11,746 bases of DNA, from assembly GCA_031257695.1 (NCBI GenBank), contig JAIROB010000213.1, positions 1-11,746 of the forward strand. Direction: 5' to 3'. The translations under genes were made by a program, and so were the position numbers. Of the stretch, positions 6,773 to 11,746 are shown piece by piece. This DNA comes from Treponema sp. GTDB taxonomy: Bacteria; Spirochaetota; Spirochaetia; Treponematales; Breznakiellaceae. Every line of letters starts with the position of its first letter. Positions within the stretch are counted from its first letter, which is position 1. The notes beneath the pieces are model-generated. The model saw only the letters and a program-made list of their open reading frames with translations. It had not been told where the DNA came from and did not search any database.

Positions 6773-8038
6773 ATGCAGTACTTTTCAATAGAACAGCATG
6801 TCCGGCGCCGCAGGAATCGCCCCCTGATTCCCGCTCTGCAATTCAAAGGCCCGGCGGCTAGAAGAAGTCCGGGGCAAAACTCCTTTAGCTACATCGACGG
6901 GATTAAGCAGCATCCCGCCCCGGTCAAACGATTCAGAAAACAGCCGCTCCTCTCCGGGTTTTTTAAGGCAAAGAGACGCGCCCCGGACGCCGCGGCTTCG
7001 GGAATTGCCGCTTCGGGAACCGCGGCCCCGGAACAGGGGGCTTCGGAAACCGCGGCCAAAAAAAAGCCCCTTTTTACGCGCCCGGTTTGGATGCGAAACC
7101 CCTTCTGGGCTTCCCCCGCCCCGGCCTGCGCTCTTGGGGGCATCGCCCTGGCATCCGCCCTCATCCTGGGGATGCAGAACGCCCCGGTCATGGCCCTGCC
7201 GCCGGGGGAAGACACCTCCATACGGACCAGCCTCGCCTCCTACGCGGGGATAAGCGGCGCCCCCCTTTCGGTCTCCGGCGAAAACACCGCCGTCATGCCC
7301 CTGGATCTGATGGAAACCTTCCGCTGGGAAACCTATACAGTCCGGCCCGGGGATTCGGTGTCCAGGATCGCCGCGGAACGTTCGGTTTCCATGGACGCAA
7401 TCATCGCGTCCAACGGTATCGCCAACGCCCGGCGCCTCCGGGAAGGCGAAACCATCCGCATCCCCAATATGGACGGCATTCCCTACACCGTCAAACGGGG
7501 GGACAGCCTTTCAAAAATTTCCGCGGCCATGGAAACTCCCGTGGAGGCCATTCTGGACGCGAACAATATGGACAGCGACACCATCACCGTGGGGATGTCC
7601 CTGTTTATTCCGGGAGCCAGGATGCGCGCCGAGGATCTGAAACTCGCTCTGGGGGAACTCCTCAGCTATCCTGTCAGGGGCAGGCTGAGTTCTTCCTACG
7701 GCTGGCGCAACGATCCTATCAGCGGGGCCAGGCGCTTCCACGCGGCGCTGGATTTGGCGGCAAACACCGGAACCCCGGTCAAGGCGTCCATGGACGGCAA
7801 GGTCTCCACGGTGGGATTGAATTCGGTGTACGGCAAGTACATCATCCTTTCCCATGACGGCGGCTTCCAAACCCTCTATGCCCACCTGAACACCGTGGCT
7901 GTGGCCCAGGGCGCGTATGCAAGCCGGGGATCGAAAATCGGGGAAGTGGGATCCACCGGCTACAGCACCGGCCCCCACCTCCATTTTGCGGTATACAAAA
8001 ACGGAAAACCCGTAAACCCGCTTGAATATCTCCATTGA
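6773..8038 (+). CDS. Membrane-anchored LysM-LysM-M23 peptidoglycan endopeptidase
   Basis: A 421-residue protein likely to bind and cut peptidoglycan cross-links in the periplasm. Residues 1-112 are basic and Ala-rich with no signal peptide at the very N-terminus. A single hydrophobic segment (about 114-137) then anchors it, leaving a long cytoplasmic N-tail. Two LysM domains follow (about 187-231, YTVRPGDSVSRIA; and 237-280, YTVKRGDSLSKIS). The M23/LytM domain spans about 318-416 and keeps the zinc and catalytic residues: His323 and Asp327 in HAALD, His371 in YAHL, and His402/His404 in HLH. It should therefore be active, not an EnvC/NlpD-like activator. The start ATG at 6773 has no clear Shine-Dalgarno, but no other start precedes the basic tail. 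It is divergent from lepB, 48 bases away. A promoter for the next unit lies in its last codons. Confidence 0.93.
   Translation: MQYFSIEQHVRRRRNRPLIPALQFKGPAARRSPGQNSFSYIDGIKQHPAPVKRFRKQPLLSGFFKAKRRAPDAAASGIAASGTAAPEQGASETAAKKKPLFTRPVWMRNPFWASPAPACALGGIALASALILGMQNAPVMALPPGEDTSIRTSLASYAGISGAPLSVSGENTAVMPLDLMETFRWETYTVRPGDSVSRIAAERSVSMDAIIASNGIANARRLREGETIRIPNMDGIPYTVKRGDSLSKISAAMETPVEAILDANNMDSDTITVGMSLFIPGARMRAEDLKLALGELLSYPVRGRLSSSYGWRNDPISGARRFHAALDLAANTGTPVKASMDGKVSTVGLNSVYGKYIILSHDGGFQTLYAHLNTVAVAQGAYASRGSKIGEVGSTGYSTGPHLHFAVYKNGKPVNPLEYLH
6995..7057 (+). repeat. Imperfect short repeats in the Ala-rich tail of the M23 gene
   Basis: Three copies start with GCTTCGG at 6995, 7010 and 7040. 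The last two share GCTTCGG(G/A)AACCGCGGCC. They encode ASGIA, ASGTAA and ASETAA in the low-complexity cytoplasmic segment before the membrane anchor. The repeat count could vary between strains. Confidence 0.5.
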
Positions 8039-8050
8039 AGGGCATATAAT
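8022..8050 (+). promoter_or_regulatory. Promoter inside the 3' end of the M23 gene
   Basis: TTGAAT (8022-8027) and a perfect TATAAT (8045-8050) are separated by 17 bases. The -35 box lies in the last codons of the peptidase gene and the -10 box just past its stop. A start near 8057 would give a leader of about 68 bases before the small ORF at 8125, so the 8125-9504 genes can be expressed independently. Confidence 0.55.
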
Positions 8051-8109
8051 GAAAGTGATCTCTGACAATAAAAAAAGCGCACCAAAAAATCAAAAGGTGT
8101 TTTGTGCTG

Positions 8110-8122
8110 AACCCGGGGGGTT
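8110..8122 (+). promoter_or_regulatory. Small hairpin over the ribosome site of the 8125 ORF
   Basis: AACCC-GGG-GGGTT is a perfect five-base stem ending two bases before the ATG at 8125. It contains the only G-rich stretch that could serve as a ribosome site, so it might limit translation. This is a short element and could be chance. Confidence 0.3.
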
Positions 8123-8124
8123 GT

Positions 8125-8250
8125 ATGCGTAAGCTCGTATTCATTTTGCTGGCATTCATAGCGGCGGCCGCTTTCATCCGGGCTTACGACAACGATAACG
8201 GAATCGCCCCGTCGCGGCCATTGGCCGTCAACAGTGAAATTGTCAACTGA
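8125..8250 (+). CDS. Small secreted peptide ORF, 41 aa, possibly frame-split
   Basis: ATG at 8125 opens a 41-residue frame with a textbook signal peptide: MRKL, a hydrophobic core (residues 5-17), and a possible cleavage site after FIRA. This leaves about 21 residues starting YDNDNG. It has its own predicted promoter (8022-8050). I do not recognise the family. After the TGA at 8248-8250 the +1 frame continues open up to a TGA that overlaps the next ATG (see 8246-8344), so this may be the front half of a protein of about 73 residues broken by one base. It is either a real short exported peptide or a frameshifted gene; the sequence alone does not decide. Confidence 0.45.
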   Translation: MRKLVFILLAFIAAAAFIRAYDNDNGIAPSRPLAVNSEIVN

Positions 8251-8344
8251 GGCGGTTTCAAACCCGGCAACGGGCCCTTACGGCAGCTTTTCTTTCGGCG
8301 GCGGTCCGCCTTCGGTTTTCTACGCGCCGGTGATCGGAACATGA
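8246..8344 (+). pseudogene. Out-of-frame continuation of the small secreted ORF
   Basis: In the +1 frame relative to the 8125 ORF, codons from 8246 read TEAVSNPATG, then PYGSFSFGGGPPSVFYAPVIGT, and end in TGA at 8342-8344. That stop overlaps the ATG of the next gene as ATGA, a classic coupling arrangement, and the next gene has no strong ribosome site of its own. This frame is closed upstream by a TAG at about 8159-8161 and has no good start of its own. A one-base insertion or deletion near 8240-8250 would join it to the signal peptide half. The alternative is that it is simply leader sequence. Confidence 0.3.
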
Positions 8345-9036
8345 AACCTTCCTGTTTCCTTATAATTGCCTGTCTGTTCCTCCTTCCGGGCCCCGCCTCC
8401 TCCCAGGATGGAGATGAGGAATGGGCATACGACTGGTCCCTGGTTGAACCCGATGAGGAAGGCGCGGAAACCCAATACGTGGAAACCCCGGAATTCCTCA
8501 CCTATTCCGACGCCCCCGGATCCGAAGACGCCCAGGCGGCGGGTTTTTCCGGCCCGCCCCGGAGCTTCCGCGGCATCTTTTTAGGCATGGGCCTGGAGGA
8601 GCTCAAGGAAGCTATCCGCGGGGACGGGATATACAACTTTCGGGAAGACCGGGATGTTTCGTTCCTGCCCTCCGACCGGGAACAGACCCTGGTGGAAACC
8701 CAGGGCTTCTCGTTTGTCCGCCGGGCTTTTTTTCAGCTCCGCTACGGGGAGGTTTTTATCATGTCCTTTACCCTGGACACGTCCCTGGTGGATCACTATT
8801 CGGTGTTTACCGCGTTTCTGAACCGCTACGGGGAGCCCAGCTCGCTGAACCCCCAGGAAGCGGTGTGGGAGACCGACACGACCCGGGTGTCCATTGAACG
8901 GCCCCTGACGGTAAAGTACATCGACAAATACAACTTCGATATGTTCAAACAGTCCCCGGAAGAGATCCTGGTGGGCCCCTCCGCGGACGGCGCCCGGGAG
9001 CTGCTGAACCGCAACGAATTCCTGGAGGGGTTTTAA
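8341..9036 (+). CDS. Conserved secreted protein of unknown function
   Basis: A 231-residue protein with a clear signal peptide (MKPSCFLIIACLFLLPGPASS, cleavage near residue 20-22). An acidic, probably flexible stretch (22-68) follows. The folded part (about 73-200) begins FRGIFLGMGLEELKEAI, which resembles the short helical start of small periplasmic domains, and continues with strands such as GFSFVRRAFFQLRYGEVFIMSFTL and RVSIERPLTVKYIDK. I have the impression of similar hypothetical proteins in other treponemes but cannot name a family. There is no lipobox (Ser-Gln after the core), so it is probably soluble in the periplasm. The start overlaps the preceding TGA as ATGA. The stop abuts the GTG of the DUF192 gene, so the two are cotranscribed. 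Confidence 0.85.
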   Translation: MKPSCFLIIACLFLLPGPASSQDGDEEWAYDWSLVEPDEEGAETQYVETPEFLTYSDAPGSEDAQAAGFSGPPRSFRGIFLGMGLEELKEAIRGDGIYNFREDRDVSFLPSDREQTLVETQGFSFVRRAFFQLRYGEVFIMSFTLDTSLVDHYSVFTAFLNRYGEPSSLNPQEAVWETDTTRVSIERPLTVKYIDKYNFDMFKQSPEEILVGPSADGARELLNRNEFLEGF

Positions 9037-9504
9037 GTGCGGGGGAGCGCCGGCCTCTTCGCGGCGCTGCTGTTCCTGGTCCCCGTCTGGAGCTGCGCGG
9101 CCCGCGGCGAAAAGCCCCAGGGACGGCTGGAAACAACAGAATTAGCGCTGCTGCGGAAAGACGGGACCCCCGCCGCGGTCCTGGCGGAGATCGCCCGTTC
9201 CGAAGAAGAGCGCCGCCGGGGCCTTATGGGCCGGAAATCCCTGGCGGACGGGGAGGGGATGATCTTTGTGTTTGAAACGGACCGCATCCTTTCCTTTTGG
9301 ATGAAGGACACCCTCATTCCCCTGTCCATCGCCTACATAGCCTATGACGGCCGCATCCTGGAAATTCACGATATGGAAGCCCAAAGCCTCAGCCCGGTCC
9401 GGTCCGCCCGGTCCGCCCGCTACGCCCTGGAAGTTCCTCAGGGCTGGTTTGCCCGAGCGGGAATCGAACCTGGCGACAGGATCCAGCGCCTCCCGGACAA
9501 GTAG
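9037..9504 (+). CDS. DUF192 family lipoprotein
   Basis: A 155-residue protein starting at GTG directly after the TAA of the previous gene. The start is supported by GGAGGGG at 9024-9030, six bases upstream. The N-terminus has a hydrophobic core and lipobox VWSC with Cys20, predicting a lipoprotein. The DUF192 domain covers about 36-152 with the family hallmarks RRGLMGR (60-66), MIFVFE, LSFWMKDTLIPLSIAYI (85-101) and ALEVPQGWFARAGIEPGD (130-147). The biochemical function of DUF192 is not established; members are small secreted beta proteins. A doubled SAR motif (123-128) comes from a tandem CGGTCCGCC. The gene is followed by the structured AT-rich block and faces cfpA tail to tail. Confidence 0.93.
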   Translation: MRGSAGLFAALLFLVPVWSCAARGEKPQGRLETTELALLRKDGTPAAVLAEIARSEEERRRGLMGRKSLADGEGMIFVFETDRILSFWMKDTLIPLSIAYIAYDGRILEIHDMEAQSLSPVRSARSARYALEVPQGWFARAGIEPGDRIQRLPDK

Positions 9505-9551
9505 GGATTGCCGCGTTATCCTAGCAGTTTGTTGCGCTTCGCGCATAAATC

Positions 9552-9583
9552 GTATAAAAATTCACGAAAGTGAATTTTTATAC
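9552..9583. terminator. Possible bidirectional terminator hairpin
   Basis: GTATAAAAATTCAC pairs perfectly with GTGAATTTTTATAC around a GAAA tetraloop. In both directions the core stem is followed by five Ts, and the two flanking genes (DUF192 and cfpA) converge here, so it could end both transcripts. The core TTCAC/GTGAA stem is short and AU-rich for an intrinsic terminator, so this role is uncertain. Confidence 0.45.
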
Positions 9584-9615
9584 CGCTCAAACTGCATAAA
9601 GACGCCGGATAATCG

Positions 9616-9645
9616 GGATTTTTTGCATAAAAATGCAAAAAATCC
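9616..9645. repeat. Perfect 13-base inverted repeat with AAAA loop
   Basis: GGATTTTTTGCAT (9616-9628) pairs with ATGCAAAAAATCC (9633-9645). On either strand the arm after the loop is A-rich, not T-rich, so it does not look like an intrinsic terminator. It ends 17 bases before the cfpA stop. Confidence 0.7.
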
Positions 9646-9662
9646 ACAAGCGCTACAGGCTC

Positions 9663-11411
9663 CTAGAGTTCCCTGATGCTGCCGTCGTCCGTGTCTGATT
9701 CTGAAAACCCCTTCGATTTTGGGGAGCGCTTTTTGGGGGCGGCCTTGGCGCGGGGCTCCGGCGCCTCCATGAAACCGGCGGACGCGGCGCCGCTCAGGTT
9801 GATGGAGCCCGCGGAAACGCTGCTGAACAGATCCCTCTCCGCTGGGGACGGACGGTCGGAGGGAAGCGCGGCGTCCTGGAAGGTTTTGGACACTCCCTGG
9901 AGGAATTCGTTTATTGCCGCGGACATTGCGTCCAGGGTAACGCGCTTCCGCTTGATCGAGGTGACGTCCACCTCCAGCGCCAGCCCAGGCTGCAACTGGT
10001 AGGGGTTGATTTGGTACGTAAAGCGCCTGTATTCCTGTTCCAGGAAGTTGAGATGCTTCTCCAGGGAGCGCCGTTCCGCGGGGTATTCAAATTCGCCGTA
10101 CAGATCCTTGACCATTTCCTTCATCAATTCCAGGCGGGCGCCGATCCGCTCCTTTTCCCAGGCGTAGGTGCGGTTCAACTTTTCCGCCTCGGTTTCGCCG
10201 GCTTTAACAAAACTAAGGCCGTCCCAGGGCTTTTCCAGGTCTTCGTAGAGGGGGCCGCCGTTTTTCCCCTTGAGCCTGCGGATCCGGTCCTTTGTTTTTA
10301 AGGAAAGGTCCTTAAAGTCGCTCACCTTGAAGGGGGATTTGCTGTCCTCGTAGATCACGTGGAGTATGTCGGCCACGTGGAGGATTTCGGTCTCGAAACT
10401 CCGCATCTGCGTATCGTAGGCCCTGCGTTCCTCCTGGAGCTGGGCGCCGTCGTAGTAGCGCAGCCGTATCCGGTAATGCTCGTCCGGCAGATCCTCCTCG
10501 TCGTCGTATTCGCGGATAAGCGCTTCCCGGGAATTTTTGTAGTTCTCCATATACTGAAACCCCAGGCGGGCGTTGTCCAGGGCCGCGGTCAGGGAATTAA
10601 CGATGGTGTTAAAGCCCCGGTCGCGGATCTGTTCATTGTCCAGGATCTTTTTCAGGTTTTCCCGTATGCCCAGTTGATCGTATTCGGAAGGGTCGATCTC
10701 GGCCCTGGTGTCCTTGAGGAGGTCCAGAATCCCGGCGGCAATCAGGGAATAGGGGTTATTTTCAGCCTGGCCGCTGTCCGCGAGTTCCCCCGCCTTTTCC
10801 AGTTTGCTGATGAGGATCTCCGCGTCGGAAAATTCCTCCAGCCCTTCGTCCAGCCGCTCATCCCGCAGTTTTTCTACTTCCCGGTCTATGGTCTCGATAA
10901 TGTTTTTGGACAAGAGCTCCTTGACCAGGTATTCCATCGTCACCTGGTAGTGGAATACGGGGCTGATCAGCTCCGTTTCATGCACGTTGACGCAGAGTTT
11001 CAGATCCGTCACGGTCTTCGGCTTCTTCGGATTGTCCCGGAACGCGCACTTGACCACCCTGTAAGCGTTGTCGGCCCGGATAAACGCGCCGGATTCGGTG
11101 TTTTGCCGCAGGAGCTTGTTGGTCCGGTGTTCCAACTCGTTAATGCCCCGCTGGATATGCCCCTGGAAATGGCCGTACATGGCGGACAGGGACTTTTCCG
11201 CCAGCGCCAGGGGAGAGGATCGGGAGAGGGCCTGGATATTCCGGTTGAAATAACCGAAGAGTTTTTCTTTCAGATTCCCGCTCAGGTCAAGGCTTTCCAC
11301 AATTTCCCTGGGCAATGTGGCGCTGATGTGGTGGATAACCCTTTCTGTTTCTTCCTCCATGAGGCGGTTTATCCCCCTCTGCGGCGTTTCGCCGCTGCCG
11401 TCAATAGCCAT
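9663..11411 (-). CDS. cfpA: Cytoplasmic filament protein CfpA, shortened form
   Basis: A 582-residue helical protein recognised as treponemal CfpA, which builds the cytoplasmic filament ribbon running along the cell under the flagella and affecting cell division. Recognisable segments in order are RGINRLMEEETERVI (12-26), LPREIVESLDLSGNLKEKLFGYFNRN (33-58), MYGHFQGHIQRG (78-89), GAFIRADNAYRVVKCAF (108-124), RDRGFNTIVNSL (263-274), RIRLRYYDGAQLQEER (314-329), LNRTYAWEKERI (412-423) and DVTSIKRKRVTLDAM (482-496). The tail (about 520-582) is low-complexity, Ser/Ala/Lys-rich. ATG at 11411 is chosen because GGAAGGAG (11420-11427) lies eight bases upstream; an upstream in-frame TTG at 11429 would sit inside that site. 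From memory, T. pallidum CfpA is about 680 residues; much of the gap appears to be a missing stretch after residue 60. There is no signal or membrane segment. It lies 23 bases after the outer-membrane protein gene. Confidence 0.93.
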   Translation of the reverse strand: MAIDGSGETPQRGINRLMEEETERVIHHISATLPREIVESLDLSGNLKEKLFGYFNRNIQALSRSSPLALAEKSLSAMYGHFQGHIQRGINELEHRTNKLLRQNTESGAFIRADNAYRVVKCAFRDNPKKPKTVTDLKLCVNVHETELISPVFHYQVTMEYLVKELLSKNIIETIDREVEKLRDERLDEGLEEFSDAEILISKLEKAGELADSGQAENNPYSLIAAGILDLLKDTRAEIDPSEYDQLGIRENLKKILDNEQIRDRGFNTIVNSLTAALDNARLGFQYMENYKNSREALIREYDDEEDLPDEHYRIRLRYYDGAQLQEERRAYDTQMRSFETEILHVADILHVIYEDSKSPFKVSDFKDLSLKTKDRIRRLKGKNGGPLYEDLEKPWDGLSFVKAGETEAEKLNRTYAWEKERIGARLELMKEMVKDLYGEFEYPAERRSLEKHLNFLEQEYRRFTYQINPYQLQPGLALEVDVTSIKRKRVTLDAMSAAINEFLQGVSKTFQDAALPSDRPSPAERDLFSSVSAGSINLSGAASAGFMEAPEPRAKAAPKKRSPKSKGFSESDTDDGSIREL

Positions 11412-11419
11412 TCCCGTGA

Positions 11420-11427
11420 CTCCTTCC
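11420..11427 (-). promoter_or_regulatory. Ribosome-binding site of cfpA
   Basis: GGAAGGAG on the minus strand, eight bases before ATG 11411. It decides between this ATG and the in-frame TTG at 11429. Confidence 0.85.
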
Positions 11428-11434
11428 AATCGAA

Positions 11435-11746
11435 TTAGAATACATTCATCCGCAGCCCCCAGGAGATGCGGAATTTAAAACGCTCCGCGCCGGTTACGTC
11501 CGTGGTGGTAAACCAGAGTATGGGCTCCATGTAGAAAGCGTAGGAACTGAAGTACTTAAACTGCGGGAAGGTAAGCCGGGCCAATTCCCATTGCGCCAAC
11601 ACCGCCCCCAGGAATTGGGACTCGTTGCCCGATCCTTCCATGGAGAAGTAGGAGAAGTTGGCCCCCAGCGCCCAGGTCATGGAGAAATTTTCCCAGTCCG
11701 GCCCGAAGACATAGCGGAAGGGGAGGTTGTAGATATTGGCCACCAG
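11435..11746 (-). CDS. Outer-membrane beta-barrel protein, C-terminal part
   Basis: The frame enters at the right window edge and ends with TAA at 11435, giving 103 visible residues and no start. The segment alternates aromatic and polar residues in strand-like stretches (FSMTWALGANFSYFSM, FLGAVLAQWELARLTF, FSSYAFYMEPILWFTT, FKFRISWGLRMNVF). The last strand ends in Phe preceded by alternating hydrophobics, matching the C-terminal recognition signal used by the BAM machinery. This supports an outer-membrane beta-barrel whose N-terminal part and signal peptide lie outside the window. The family is not recognised. It is 23 bases upstream of cfpA in the same direction, so they are probably cotranscribed. 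Confidence 0.7.
   Translation of the reverse strand: MVANIYNLPFRYVFGPDWENFSMTWALGANFSYFSMEGSGNESQFLGAVLAQWELARLTFPQFKYFSSYAFYMEPILWFTTTDVTGAERFKFRISWGLRMNVF

Larger units (their letters stand above)
9511..9645. repeat. Structured AT-rich inverted-repeat block between convergent genes
   Basis: This 135-base intergenic block contains five helices. An outer TTATCC (9516-9521) pairs with GGATAA (9607-9612). GCAGTTTG (9524-9531) pairs with CAAACTGC (9588-9595). Inside these are TGCGC-TTC-GCGCA (9533-9545) and a 14-base perfect stem with a GAAA loop (9552-9583). A separate 13-base perfect stem follows (9616-9645). Composition is far more AT-rich than the flanking genes. It could be a mobile palindromic repeat, a structured RNA, or a compound bidirectional terminator. 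No open reading frame or transposase was seen in it. Confidence 0.75.

Noticed and set aside
8049..8132. A 27-residue ORF overlapping the start of the 8125 ORF
   Set aside because: Its ATG lies within the TATAAT box (8045-8050), so it would precede the predicted transcript start. No ribosome site and no recognisable sequence.
9511..9645. Integron attC site
   Set aside because: The paired arms lack the GTTRRRY/RYYYAAC core sequences, and no integrase or gene cassette array is present.
10359..11438. A 359-codon open frame antisense to cfpA
   Set aside because: It is a shadow of the conserved cfpA frame with no recognisable domain or ribosome site.

Overview
The window reads as chromosome of a treponeme-lineage spirochaete. 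The strongest marker is CfpA, the cytoplasmic filament protein known to me only from Treponema and its close relatives. The LptC lipoprotein-like gene, the small secreted proteins and the Phe-terminated outer-membrane barrel agree with a diderm spirochaete. GC content is high by eye (about 60%), well above T. pallidum or T. denticola, so an environmental or gut-associated member of the group is more likely. The species is not identified.

Left part (1-6724, all minus strand). A cluster lepB - ftsI-type PBP - Maf/DUF115 protein is read right to left with zero or overlapping spacing. It ends in a strong hairpin at 2431-2486. A second unit, pyrG - lptC, then starts from a near-consensus promoter that places the transcript start almost on the pyrG ATG. 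lptC runs off the left edge. Together these genes cover signal-peptide removal, septal peptidoglycan synthesis, a putative flagellin or surface glycosyl transfer factor, CTP synthesis and LPS-type lipid export.

Middle (6725-9504, plus strand). Divergent from lepB is a membrane-anchored LysM/M23 peptidoglycan endopeptidase. A good promoter lies inside its 3' end and leads to a short secreted-peptide ORF. That ORF appears to continue out of frame up to the next start. Then follow a conserved secreted protein of unknown function and a DUF192 lipoprotein, with the last two directly abutting.

Right part (9505-11746). Between the convergent DUF192 and cfpA genes lies a 135-base AT-rich block packed with perfect inverted repeats, the most unusual non-coding feature here. 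cfpA (minus strand) seems to lack a segment near residue 60 compared with the treponemal family as I remember it. Directly upstream of it is the C-terminal end of an outer-membrane beta-barrel gene cut by the window edge.

No tRNA, rRNA, CRISPR array or transposase was seen. The most promising items for follow-up are the structured block at 9511-9645, the shortened CfpA, the frame-split small secreted ORF at 8125-8344, and the leaderless-type promoters.
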